From positions 1 through 43,986 of IMG/VR virus record IMGVR_UViG_3300008448_000179: DNA of 43,986 bases; one strand, given 5' to 3'. This document shows, piece by piece, positions 10,201 to 17,844 of this stretch (positions are counted from its first letter, which is position 1; each line of letters begins with the position of its first letter). Both the position numbers and the translations under genes were made by a program. The DNA is from a virus. The notes below the pieces were generated by a model. The model worked only from the letters and a program-made list of their open reading frames with translations. It did no database searches and was not told where the DNA came from.

Positions 10201-10678
10201 AGTCATCGGGATCAATGTTATATCCGTTCTTGAAGACATCATAAGCGTTGGATCGAGCAGTCGCTTCAGCACCAAATCGAAACACGTTGATGACATTGAA
10301 GCCGCCGCCACCGATAATCGTATTCTGAGTAACAAACGCATTTGACACATCGTTAGCAAACGACACCGTAGGGTTACTGAATCCTCGATCTGTAGAGAAC
10401 TGAGGCAATGTAGGAGTAAAGTCTTTTGCTCCCATTGCATATCTAGGAGATATGGCGGGTCCATACACTCGTTCAACAGGAGCAAAAGTAGCCTGCGGTT
10501 GGCTTCCTGATTCTTCAGGAAGAGGAATGTCTGTGGTCGCTTCCGTATACAAAGGCGTTTCCGGAACTGGAAAATCTTCCTTTGTAGATTGCTTAAGTCG
10601 ATTGAACAACTTATAAGCCTTGGTCATGGTTTCAGATCCACCTGCAAGAGATCCGTCTTGCGTACTATCAGTAGGCAT
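4232..10678 (-). CDS. Large internal virion protein (T7 gp16-like) with polyvalent-protein domain
   Basis: 2148 aa, much longer than T7 gp16 (1318), last of the three internal core genes. The role expected from gp16 is ejection with the DNA and forming a channel across the cell envelope. Hydrophobic segments occur near residues 310-375 and in the C-terminal quarter (AYGLFLVSVALFGETL), fitting membrane insertion. No lytic transglycosylase motif was found. Around residues 740-840 is a block like phage polyvalent proteins (DKFADSFLAYVEQGRVPSEG, then FAKMRFWLANLYQ); where relatives have a metallopeptidase HExGH, this protein has KELST (lysine 759), so that site looks dead. Start ATG 10678 behind AAAGGAGG. 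Ends at a strong terminator. Confidence 0.85.
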   Translation of the reverse strand: MPTDSTQDGSLAGGSETMTKAYKLFNRLKQSTKEDFPVPETPLYTEATTDIPLPEESGSQPQATFAPVERVYGPAISPRYAMGAKDFTPTLPQFSTDRGFSNPTVSFANDVSNAFVTQNTIIGGGGFNVINVFRFGAEATARSNAYDVFKNGYNIDPDDWRKFNSGEEVAKAVPAEVMERIKGYGYNFTGFNQTADEATDKLLEVFGTLNAIEDNVGVFETWWSPISGTIALATNVLGDPTTYLGTGLVTKSARGLSTAAGKLAFVRGASGFAARRGANALMFVAEHTDNAAKFADDLFNLTNKNLTTSLASGAGTVVAQNILSTPYTSTYLEEAGSTYTPSQQAQELVYGAVAGAGFGAFLAGVFAGSKYVIPKIREKVPVPKVVADTVSKISGIVTPPVKRVDPKLEIPEFVKIEKRAELAEELAFQLQRLTKDPWSSAFYHTERILNQNWWDSVDDSGIDQAMFLDWIVKSNPNEVEISRMAVDIEELAKYNKNKELNEGRIPSLEEKFDMFIENDLIIDGVPISFGASSNPKRNSAWFLANIRQALSAGKPTTMAIGKDVVSDIGATSYDDSTKAFTMKDGTTATVEQLFGNEARLIFVLKEEADALNRLNGKAMLSEGVVTRESKDFIYSTTPDENLVGVVVNAAGDSTKVMGVVSDMRPKITAVDEKLLDEQAITLLTLVAHRASALGLTTDQYIARRIGDFIIDPKSPDFRTAALEKMKVDPKMREAWADTSKGKTIIYAFKDKTDFKSLVKELSTIFYKDLPSSQKKKLAKWAGTEDMETWSQISKDKFADSFLAYVEQGRVPSEGLRSIFAKMRFWLANLYQTITTSSPDIVLSDDIIKIMDTMFTPRPITVVKDGITYDYTVKPEIPENIDVDSISASIGTNSRAGYVEVQVDGIINRALIKLMNASDHEERVAMMQFLRENANMDDATIMYMASQMNERIRRAVREGRQKLRQARNPIVRLSVDEYEKLLMYTDATGMAPKTKVDGEMTARAKALAKKNAYALDILAQRIYARYNALIKFSELDLLPESTSMSWIYEEIADQLRKKKKIGNTSEFITKILKKRLSRDMRKELEQIAKYYIMSEAEFNRTLNKMYYGFENHLTDSQKTWADLDPEFPNQPVEGVVYAPGQAPKVVVRGDDLEPLILPSNKELQKLVVPVNDFNNPTSAYARAVKSVEAARVARDKADAGGNLEEIRAARTEIRRSLRKLHEVFNRNYAPANSKGMKEVPATREKIFEFGVPEKLSGEKADSNEVGRILVNAAEDGTLNKGNNNWLVYASSDSVRTLRKVGGVFDQGSLATVGSAIPIIARMSQLVSSHNLYTSSFGYNTLVGPGLSQRKQLAVTQISRTIDKINTVLNNVDDATRELVMKVSLAQINNVTLPTSTGPQIQRLADQVVPILSGLYKEMERRGIASGHFKGTLDAYSGTFVVRSDRRDLQGLTDGLFKFFDEQFSGPTAVLHKKTLRSIEGMWVWNPATSEYTFAGLGRGYSAEPKNVNDLLPADKIRYFEILRSTKVDTDGVPVEGLLREAHLAARNKLGMPIDKAKQDLALARADATLERAVQVDAWFHPEVSKFIDFRPGEGLNQYTRTVYRISEQEAINAFVKQLLGVSRRDIGALELIDGIEDMLLRQADLDEKAREAIKNSTQYLRNQFNALRDSSYSDITRKQGITDDLADIIGTAARIPVSARSAVATGVTEVPMILLNTAVKDGAHGFSRLVRDTLRGMTKDQLKGITAGYLWMRNRLPHTLASSVDSVTINRNWLERTFINPTRVVLGSEGLMNKTKSVVAWLHHATSGIAGEDLLQGFASAMAVHASSVRLIRLFDNLEALAKTHAAYNWANEVDPEAVFRKMASDHGFGEDISLAARFNQAGLLNPDIIQKIREMDLKTGGRLLDKDNGALDYDLLEELKLKNPEYTDAVDIINSYKETELTRHVVTPGVQDVNMPMGGIDPFSKLKNQFTGFARAWFNNIMLNNIANEKLAYGLFLVSVALFGETLYNVSLRTLYGDESAEDVLQDWAESPVKNMMLTVGRSNLIGTTNIIPMTVMEVMSDRPAGQVSASSIYPISSTARTFKSIANIMKDSVSSTEQIDVKDAQRVESNIPLFNAWWMKSITEATGYNGISDYMFGKNPDEFKPAN

Positions 10679-10699
10679 GATGCCTCCTTTCTAAATTGC

Positions 10700-10721
10700 C
10701 GAACGACATTTCTATCGTTCG
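10700..10721 (-). terminator. Hairpin between internal virion protein genes
   Basis: 7-bp perfect stem (CGAACGA at 10700-10706 with TCGTTCG at 10715-10721) with an 8-nt loop in the 52-nt gap after the stop at 10731. On the minus strand the stem is followed by GCAATTTAG, not a clean U-tract, so it may be a weak terminator or an mRNA processing/stability hairpin. Confidence 0.45.
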
Positions 10722-10730
10722 ACAGTGTGA

Positions 10731-13652
10731 TTATCGTGAACGTGTTCCAACATTAACAACCGGACGCATTGGGCGATTTATACGATCATAGATTGGCTTT
10801 GCTGCCATTCGTTCTTGTGCTGACATTGCTACGAATGGAGGACCGCCTGTAGGTTGCTCACTGAGTGTCGGGAATTGAAGACTGTCATTAGTCAATCTGA
10901 TTTCGGTCAAACCGTCTTTGGCATAGATGGTTTTCCAAACAGACTGTCGCTCATCCCAATACTGTAATGCACCACCTCGTGCAAGTTGGTAATCTGGACT
11001 CATGTTACCAGGAGCCGTGTTAAAGAACGTCAGCATGTTGTCTTCATCGAACGACAAGTTCCATGTAAGATCATACATTTCTTGTGCAGTAACACCTGCC
11101 TTGGCGAATTCGATCTCTAGTAAATCCCCAAACGTATTGAACTTCACGTTAGAGTTTACTCCAAAGTGTTTGCGGTACGCTTCTTTGTAGCGTTCTGGTA
11201 TCTGTTTATTGAATACACTGGTGAGCAGATCTTGACGTTTATCGTCTTTGACATAATAACCATAAGGATCAACAAACAAATTCTTGCTACCGTCCGGCTG
11301 ATAGACAACGGCAAATCCGTTCTTGTCTAACATTGCCTTGGTTACAGCAGTGGCATCAGCCTTAGGATACAATGCCTTTGTAGACTCATAGGCTGTTTTA
11401 ATAAAGTCAACTTCTCGTTTAGATAGATTAATATTTATCATATCCAACTTATTAAGAACGTCTTTGAATTCTGTTGCACCTGCCGTCTGTCTTGCTGAAC
11501 CATCGGGATCGGCAGCCATAGCCACATTCTGAAGATATTGAGTAATTGTCATACCATTCGGTACGGACACCTTACCAGTGTCATCAACAATGTTTTGGAC
11601 ATGAGCAAGTTGGATTAACTGAATATCTGTAAGTTGACTCTCTTTTGAATTGCGAAGATAGGATCTGATACTCGGATTCTCAAATCCATTCCAAGACCTG
11701 AACAAAGCAATTCCTCTCATCACCTCAAAAGGACTGCTTGAAGAAAGGTCTTTAGCAATCTCTTCAACATAGTTCAGAGTTGGATTTTCTCCGTTCATTG
11801 TTTGCTTGTCTCGCATGGCCATTGCACTAGCAAGACGCAACTGTTCGTTCTGGTCTCCTGGTTCTCTGCTGTTTACCAACTGTTTGATTCGATCAGAAGA
11901 AAACCCTAGAGATTCATAGCCACGAATACCGTCACTGATTATCGTTGGATTTCTAGTTTCTTGACTGGGAAGAACAAGTTTGTCCACAAGTTGTCCGATT
12001 TTAACACCGCTTCTTTGTGCTTGCATAATCTGATCAACGGTAACCCCTTTCTTTGGTTTACCGTCTTTGTCAGTATTGTCTTTAGTTCTAAAAGACTTGC
12101 TGACATCAATAGCAGCCTGAAGAATCATGTCTTTGGCATCGTCTTGTCCGAACGTCAATGCCGTAGAAAAGTCACCTGTCACAAGAATCTTATTGAGTTC
12201 GTCTTCAGAGAATAACGGACTGCCGTCAGTCGGATTCATCATACTTCGGAGTTGATCAACAAGAACAAAATCTCCGACTGTACTGTTTGATGGTGTACCG
12301 TCTGTGTTCATCAGCCATTCTTTGGCATGTTCGGATGGCTGTGCGCCCGTAAACGAACGTGCAACAGAAGAAAGTGCAATATTTTCTAGTGCTTTTGTTC
12401 CATTGCTTTGAACTCGATTCAATGCTTCAGACGTTCCGGCTGTTCGTGTAAAGAATGGAGTTGCCTTAAATATCTGATTCATGTTGTAGGCAACTTCAGC
12501 CAATTCTTGAGGATTACTGGTAGAGGAAATATCAGAAGACAATCCCGTAATGGCCTGATTAACAGCCTGTTCGATCTTGCTTTTGAAGGATATTTGATCG
12601 GTAGGACTGAGCGTCTTTGCAAACTCTTCTGCGTTAGTTAGTGAATCGACAAAGTATTGTGCGCCAAACTTAATTGATTTTTCAATGTTGTCTACGCGCA
12701 TTTTGATTTGGGCCTGTTGAGTTTCGTCTTGAATCTTGATCCCAAATTTCTGTGCAGTTATAATACCTTGTTTTTCGATAGATTCTTTTAGAATCGGATC
12801 ATTCGTAGGAAGACCAGTTTCATTGTTCCATATGATTCTAGGGTCTAGATTTGTATCTCTGATATTGAAACCAATCAACTGAATTACACCATTGACACCA
12901 TTAGTAGCAACGAAATCTCGTGTGCCTTTATCAACGTCAAACTTATCTGATATAATACCAGAACTTACACTCGACAGTTCGTTTGCTTTTTTGCGCAAAT
13001 CCAGGACTTCAGTCCTTTTCTGTTCTATTTGTTTCTGGATTAGATCTTTTTGTGTCACTCCAAAACGAGTTTGAGCGGCAATGATTTTTTCTTGTGCTTT
13101 AAGATTGCCTTCGTATTGTTTAGAGAGTTGTTCCAAGTTCTGTGCAGCAACAACAAAGTTTCCGTCAACTTCGTATGTATATTTGACGGCCTCTAGGTTT
13201 ACATCCAGCAGTTGAAGAGCGGTCTCAGATTGTCTCTTGAGATAGTCCTCTCGTTCTTTTGCTGCAGTCTTCTGGAGTTCTTCGTTATATTTGCTGATGG
13301 TTTGCTTTACACCAACAAGACCTTCAGTCGCTGCGGTACGAATAGCAGGAGGAAGAGCACCTGTAGTGCTCATCTCTGTCTGATAAAAGTCTTCAAGAAT
13401 ACCGAGATCGTTATTGTTTGTAGCCTCCAGTTTGGCGGCTGCTTCTCGTTCTTGGTATGACTGAATCTTTGATTTTGTTTGCAGATTGATCACGTCAGAC
13501 GCAGCACCTGCAACAGCAGGAACAAGTCCGGCGATCTGAGCGAACAAAGACTGCTTCTGCTCGACCTGTACGGTCGGTTGCATAGCAGGATTAAACGTGG
13601 TCTGGCTTTGGTATTGACCAGGGCCTGGACCAAATGTGGGCATTCGTGACAT
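10731..13652 (-). CDS. Internal virion protein (T7 gp15-like)
   Basis: 973 aa, between the gp14-like and gp16-like genes; T7 gp15 is 747 aa. Soluble, helical and Gln/Lys/Glu-rich, with a long coiled-coil-like N-terminal part (about residues 60-230, e.g. NEELQKTAAKEREDYLKRQS), as in gp15 proteins that form the periplasmic part of the ejection channel. No signal peptide or membrane helix. N-terminus begins MSRMPTFGPGPGQYQ. Start ATG 13652 with AGGAG 7 nt upstream. Assignment rests on gene order, size and helical character rather than a catalytic motif. Confidence 0.82.
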   Translation of the reverse strand: MSRMPTFGPGPGQYQSQTTFNPAMQPTVQVEQKQSLFAQIAGLVPAVAGAASDVINLQTKSKIQSYQEREAAAKLEATNNNDLGILEDFYQTEMSTTGALPPAIRTAATEGLVGVKQTISKYNEELQKTAAKEREDYLKRQSETALQLLDVNLEAVKYTYEVDGNFVVAAQNLEQLSKQYEGNLKAQEKIIAAQTRFGVTQKDLIQKQIEQKRTEVLDLRKKANELSSVSSGIISDKFDVDKGTRDFVATNGVNGVIQLIGFNIRDTNLDPRIIWNNETGLPTNDPILKESIEKQGIITAQKFGIKIQDETQQAQIKMRVDNIEKSIKFGAQYFVDSLTNAEEFAKTLSPTDQISFKSKIEQAVNQAITGLSSDISSTSNPQELAEVAYNMNQIFKATPFFTRTAGTSEALNRVQSNGTKALENIALSSVARSFTGAQPSEHAKEWLMNTDGTPSNSTVGDFVLVDQLRSMMNPTDGSPLFSEDELNKILVTGDFSTALTFGQDDAKDMILQAAIDVSKSFRTKDNTDKDGKPKKGVTVDQIMQAQRSGVKIGQLVDKLVLPSQETRNPTIISDGIRGYESLGFSSDRIKQLVNSREPGDQNEQLRLASAMAMRDKQTMNGENPTLNYVEEIAKDLSSSSPFEVMRGIALFRSWNGFENPSIRSYLRNSKESQLTDIQLIQLAHVQNIVDDTGKVSVPNGMTITQYLQNVAMAADPDGSARQTAGATEFKDVLNKLDMININLSKREVDFIKTAYESTKALYPKADATAVTKAMLDKNGFAVVYQPDGSKNLFVDPYGYYVKDDKRQDLLTSVFNKQIPERYKEAYRKHFGVNSNVKFNTFGDLLEIEFAKAGVTAQEMYDLTWNLSFDEDNMLTFFNTAPGNMSPDYQLARGGALQYWDERQSVWKTIYAKDGLTEIRLTNDSLQFPTLSEQPTGGPPFVAMSAQERMAAKPIYDRINRPMRPVVNVGTRSR

Positions 13653-13664
13653 GTTGTCTCCTAT

Positions 13665-14258
13665 TTAGGCTAGTCTAAAATTACCAATACTTTGTGCAGT
13701 AGGAGAACTGAATCCTGAAGATCCGGCAGTGGAGGACATTGCTGTTCCTGTTCCTAAAGAACCAGCACCTCCACCAATACCCGCAGCACTGAGAGAACTA
13801 CCAAGGGCAAGTCCTGCTTGCAGTCCCTGAAGACCTCCTCCGATACCTGCCATCCATGGGTTTTGAATCATGGATCTTGCTCGGTTGATTTCACTGGCTG
13901 CGTTGGCCCAGATATTGACTTCTTGGGACGCGCCTTGCCGTTGAATGTTGGTAACATCTTCCAAAGCAGCGGCAAGAGACGCTCTACGAATTGCTTCGGA
14001 TGCTTGACTTCCAGCAACGTTTCTTACAGCGGAAGAAGTGTCGCTGGCTTTAATGTATTGTGCGTATTGATTAGACAACTTCTGTAGTTGTGAGCGAACT
14101 GATTGATCATTGAGAATGTCATTAGCCTTCGCTGCGGCGGCTGATGCTTTCATTTGTCTCTCGGCATTTCGGTTCTGGGCTGAAGCCTGTGATGCGCTAG
14201 ATGCAGCACCAAAGGCAGCCATACCGATTCCTAGAGTCAGTGATACTGGGTCTGCCAT
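13665..14258 (-). CDS. Internal virion protein (T7 gp14-like)
   Basis: 197 aa, the size of T7 gp14 (196). Ala/Ser/Gly-rich with hydrophobic N-terminal (LTLGIGMAAFGAASSA) and C-terminal (GLQGLQAGLALGSSL) segments around a helical middle (RQMKASAAAAKANDILND). This is the pattern of gp14, which forms the outer-membrane pore of the ejected channel. Directly after tail tubular protein B and before the gp15-like gene, as in T7. Start ATG 14258 behind AAAGAGA. Confidence 0.85.
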   Translation of the reverse strand: MADPVSLTLGIGMAAFGAASSASQASAQNRNAERQMKASAAAAKANDILNDQSVRSQLQKLSNQYAQYIKASDTSSAVRNVAGSQASEAIRRASLAAALEDVTNIQRQGASQEVNIWANAASEINRARSMIQNPWMAGIGGGLQGLQAGLALGSSLSAAGIGGGAGSLGTGTAMSSTAGSSGFSSPTAQSIGNFRLA

Positions 14259-14268
14259 ATGTATCTCT

Positions 14269-16695
14269 TTATTTAGCCGGGTTACGTTTAAGCGGAACGA
14301 ATCTAATTAACATCGTTCCAGAAACCAAACGAGCCGGAAGGTGTGAATCGCTTGTAATTTTGATGGACATATTCTTGGAAGAGACCATGGGCTTGCATGA
14401 GAACTCTCCGTCTTTCTCGATTACGATTGATCCCGCAACAGCGGAACCGACACGCAAGGGATTGAAGACGTGGCTGTTGGTCTCTCTCTTGTATGGTTGC
14501 ACTTCAACTTTATAGTATCCTGTGTTCTTGTGAATCAATCTCAGTCCCATGACAGAGATTGTTCCAGGCACTACTCGGTTGTTCTGATCTTTGACGTATG
14601 GCGGTGTCAATTCTACAACCATGTTGTATGACCTACCAACAAACGAAGATCCCGCAAAGTTACCAGAACACGTCAGGACGGTTACACCACCAACGGTAGT
14701 ATTGGTAACGACTCGCTCAAAGCCTGCCTTGGAACCGAATGCAGATCCAAGGATGACCTTGTTAATGCTAGAGTCAAGAAACGGCAGGGTCCAAGACGTG
14801 ATCTTGGTTGCTGTGTTGTACGTTCCTGTGACTGCAAAGCGTCGATCAAGTCTGTTGGCGAATGAAAGACCAGAGTCGTTGGCCTCTTCACCGATTAACA
14901 ACTTATCAAAGTAGTAACTAGATCCTCGCTTAACCAGGATGTGGACCCACGAGTCAAACGTATTGAACGATTTGATCGTGTCCACTAAGGTCTCTGTTCC
15001 GTTGGGATTGGTAATGACACCGAATCTCCATTTGCACCATGCGGCTTGAACCTTCTCGGTTCCTGTCATCACACAGTAGTGAACATAGATGGTAGAGGGA
15101 TCATCATCGAACGTGGCCATGACCATGTTCTGTGTGCCGATAGACTTCAGTTCCTTAGGCGTATTGGGCAACCATCCCTGAACGTGCAGGGAGATGTCTA
15201 CCGCCGTGTTGCCTGATACGGCATCCGTATAGAAGTATTCATACAGACGAGAAGGATCTTCTTTACTCAGGAAGAACAATCGTCCGCCCATGAAGATAGG
15301 AGGACACGAGTGGTCCACAGAGTGTCTGGTTGTAGAGAACACGTTAACTGAGGTAGGAGTCAAGGCTCCGTCTCCACCGCCTCGTACTTCGTACTGATAC
15401 GAACCAGTACAGAACAGCACGAGACTGAGACCAAAGGACACCATGTGCCTGATCTGTGTGACCGTTGTACCAAAGGTAGCAATGTCAATCGGATCGGAAT
15501 CTCCGACCTGTCTCCAGTTGTCCAAGAAGAAGTTACCGTAGTCGCTGATAGCCGACGACATGGCAAACTCGTCCCACGACAGCCAGAGGCGGTCTTGATG
15601 AAAGGTCATGGATGTCAACTTCTTACCTACGAACTTAGGCGCAGGGTTGGTCAAGGTGTCACCTGAGTATCTAGGAACCCAGGTATAACACGACAAGGTA
15701 AACGTACCATCGGGATTGTAGAACAACTTAACGGGCATCTTAGCCGCATCAAGCGTCCATCCCGCTTCGACGGCAGGTACTCGTGTGTACTTAGGACCAT
15801 CGTTTGCTGTGTTCTGAGTCTTATAGTATCCTGCAGGATGTCCTACAGAATCTCCTACAGCGTACCAATACTGATTATCGGCTGTAGGTTTCTCAGGAAA
15901 GTCTAGATAAGAATCACGATACCTGTAGTTTTCTGGAGAACTGATATCCGTATTCAGAAATCTAATCTTATCTGTAGCAGTAGGATTGTGACTTGCTCCT
16001 GTATCGAGAACGTATTTAAGAACAATATGATCCTCTGTTTCATTTGCATACGCATCGTGCGTTGTCTTAAATGTTCCGCCTTGTTGCACTGCAGCATTAT
16101 TGAATATCTGGAACTTTGTTCCAACAGGCACAAACCTATTTGGACCGACATTACTTACTGTAATCGTTCCAGAGCCTGTTGCATCAATTTCATGTTCACT
16201 AGTAAAGACATAGGTAGAACTATTCGCAGATCCGGAAGTGGCAACCGTAACATCTGTATTCAACAGAAACGTGGTGTCTCCGAAACTGATGCACTTGATC
16301 GTAGAGGTACTTGAGTTTGTAGTCAGGTACGTTCTCGGATTACCATTTGAAGTATCATAGGTAATCGTCTTCTTATCTCCGGTCAAGGCATCAAAGATCT
16401 GAACGACATTGGCATCGTTTGCCGCCTTGTCGGTGCTGATTACAACCATGAAGCGTCTGCTTGTGTCTCGATCAATCCAGTGGTAGTACATCTTCGTACC
16501 TTCACTTAGATCGAGGCTGTGGTTGGCACGTCCTGTAGGAACAATAGGAACCGTTCCGTTACGCTTGGACAGTCCCTTTTCAATCGGAAGAACGGTGTTC
16601 AGAGACTCTGAGGTCTGTCCCATGACACGCTGAGACTCGGGCTGTGTTGACACACCACCGATAAAGGACGGGATAGGAAATGGATTAGTAGCCAT
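14269..16695 (-). CDS. Tail tubular protein B (T7 gp12-like, nozzle)
   Basis: 808 aa, near T7 gp12 (794). Forms the tail nozzle beneath gp11 and carries the fibres. Typical N-terminus: IPSFIGGVSTQPESQRV, then ESLNTVLPIEKGLSKRNGT, a signature of gp12-type proteins. Other family landmarks are LTSMTFHQDRLWLSW and the STTRHSVDHSCPPIFMGGR region. ATG at 16695 is preferred over TTG at 16701 (AGGGG 10 nt upstream); it overlaps the tail tubular A stop by 11 nt, indicating coupled translation. Confidence 0.93.
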   Translation of the reverse strand: MATNPFPIPSFIGGVSTQPESQRVMGQTSESLNTVLPIEKGLSKRNGTVPIVPTGRANHSLDLSEGTKMYYHWIDRDTSRRFMVVISTDKAANDANVVQIFDALTGDKKTITYDTSNGNPRTYLTTNSSTSTIKCISFGDTTFLLNTDVTVATSGSANSSTYVFTSEHEIDATGSGTITVSNVGPNRFVPVGTKFQIFNNAAVQQGGTFKTTHDAYANETEDHIVLKYVLDTGASHNPTATDKIRFLNTDISSPENYRYRDSYLDFPEKPTADNQYWYAVGDSVGHPAGYYKTQNTANDGPKYTRVPAVEAGWTLDAAKMPVKLFYNPDGTFTLSCYTWVPRYSGDTLTNPAPKFVGKKLTSMTFHQDRLWLSWDEFAMSSAISDYGNFFLDNWRQVGDSDPIDIATFGTTVTQIRHMVSFGLSLVLFCTGSYQYEVRGGGDGALTPTSVNVFSTTRHSVDHSCPPIFMGGRLFFLSKEDPSRLYEYFYTDAVSGNTAVDISLHVQGWLPNTPKELKSIGTQNMVMATFDDDPSTIYVHYCVMTGTEKVQAAWCKWRFGVITNPNGTETLVDTIKSFNTFDSWVHILVKRGSSYYFDKLLIGEEANDSGLSFANRLDRRFAVTGTYNTATKITSWTLPFLDSSINKVILGSAFGSKAGFERVVTNTTVGGVTVLTCSGNFAGSSFVGRSYNMVVELTPPYVKDQNNRVVPGTISVMGLRLIHKNTGYYKVEVQPYKRETNSHVFNPLRVGSAVAGSIVIEKDGEFSCKPMVSSKNMSIKITSDSHLPARLVSGTMLIRFVPLKRNPAK

Positions 16696-17314
16696 TGTCA
16701 ATCATCCCCTTGTACTTGGCACTGGGTTTACGCAATCTTGTGACAGCCCAGTACGCATTGTTGTTCATGTTCTTGAACAGGTTAAAGTCTCCCTGTTCTT
16801 CGTTGGCACGCATCATACCCATGCGTGATCTCAGTTCCTGTTCGGCCAAGATCTGATCCATGTTGGTGTCGCCAACAGTAATCATCTGATACATTCGTGC
16901 GGCCTTGTCCACGATGGCGAACTGAATGTCCATCGGCAGATCTTCAAAGGCAATACCTACCACGAGATTGATTTCAATCTCCTTCGTGAAGGTAAAGGTA
17001 TTGTTGTCGATATCATACAACCGAGTCGGTTGGTATCCTCGTTGAGTCACGTTACGGTTCAACGTCACAGCATCCACTCTCAGTGTACCCGTAGGAAGGT
17101 AGATGTTACCTTCGGTATCAGGCGAGTAGGTGTGGATCTCCGTGTTGACGGTAAGACCTTCCTTCTGGATTTCTGCGGTACACTGGTCCAAGGCGGCCTC
17201 GGCCAAGGTTGTGTCATTGATACCGTCATCCGACAACGAGTTTACGGGCTGTTCACCTGCAAACATAAGGATACGGTTAACTGCGGTGAGACGTGAGAAT
17301 CTCATGTTAGACAT
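16685..17314 (-). CDS. Tail tubular protein A (T7 gp11-like, adaptor)
   Basis: 209 aa (T7 gp11: 196). Dodecameric adaptor between portal and nozzle. Family signature at the N-terminus: FSRLTAVNRILMFAGEQPVN, followed by an all-helical pattern (TTLAEAALDQCTAEIQKEGL) and DLPMDIQFAIVDKAARMYQ. Between the capsid-region genes and gp12 homologue, as in T7. Start ATG 17314 with AGGAG upstream. Preceded by a strong terminator at 17341-17366 that separates it from the capsid unit. Confidence 0.93.
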   Translation of the reverse strand: MSNMRFSRLTAVNRILMFAGEQPVNSLSDDGINDTTLAEAALDQCTAEIQKEGLTVNTEIHTYSPDTEGNIYLPTGTLRVDAVTLNRNVTQRGYQPTRLYDIDNNTFTFTKEIEINLVVGIAFEDLPMDIQFAIVDKAARMYQMITVGDTNMDQILAEQELRSRMGMMRANEEQGDFNLFKNMNNNAYWAVTRLRKPSAKYKGMIDNGY

Positions 17315-17340
17315 TGTAATCTCCTGATTAAAGAAATAAA

Positions 17341-17366
17341 CCCCACATCCATTTCTGAATGTGGGG
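17341..17366 (-). terminator. Intrinsic terminator after capsid unit
   Basis: Perfect 8-bp stem, CCCCACAT with ATGTGGGG, 10-nt loop, followed on the minus strand by TTTATTTCTTT. It lies between the 142-aa virion gene (stop 17383) and the tail tubular A start. T7 has its main terminator (T-phi) at the equivalent place after gene 10, so capsid messages are probably over-produced relative to tail genes here too. Confidence 0.88.
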
Positions 17367-17382
17367 TCTTGTTGTAATTTAA

Positions 17383-17811
17383 TTACGCCACGCGAGCGAT
17401 CTTGATCTTACCAGCGGCAACGCTAGTGCTATCAAGACGGTTGCAAACGGCGAGATACTTATTGCCATCGGTTCCAGTGAACCAGCCAATGTTCAACTTG
17501 TTGTCGGTCGTGTTGCTGTTACCAGTGGAGGTATCAACAAGAGCCTGACCAGTAGCCGTGGACAACGCGAGACCACCAGCAACCAACGTGCTGATCGTAC
17601 CGTCATCGTTGATCTGAATCGTTCCGGTGTTTGCCACCGTACCGAGGTGCATGATCGCCCACAGAGTACCGAGAACGGCCTTCTGATTGATCTTGGTGAT
17701 ATACAGACCAGATGAGGACGACACGCCGTACTCTCCAGTTGCTGCACCGTTTGTAAAGGACTCATCATCATCAAGAACAAATTCTTGAGCCTTGCTATCG
17801 TAAACTGCCAT
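17383..17811 (-). CDS. Small virion protein next to capsid, probable head decoration protein
   Basis: 142 aa, not recognised as a named family. Beta-rich, with much Gly, Thr, Ser and Ala and acidic; first residues MAVYDSKAQEFVLDDDESF, no signal or membrane segment. It lies directly after the major capsid gene and before the transcription terminator, so it is expected to be made in amounts close to capsid. Position, size and composition suggest a head decoration or fibre protein. Start ATG 17811 with AGGAG 9 nt upstream. Function is inferred only from context. Confidence 0.75.
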   Translation of the reverse strand: MAVYDSKAQEFVLDDDESFTNGAATGEYGVSSSSGLYITKINQKAVLGTLWAIMHLGTVANTGTIQINDDGTISTLVAGGLALSTATGQALVDTSTGNSNTTDNKLNIGWFTGTDGNKYLAVCNRLDSTSVAAGKIKIARVA

Positions 17812-17844
17812 GAGTTATATCTCCTATGTGTTTAAAAATATGAA

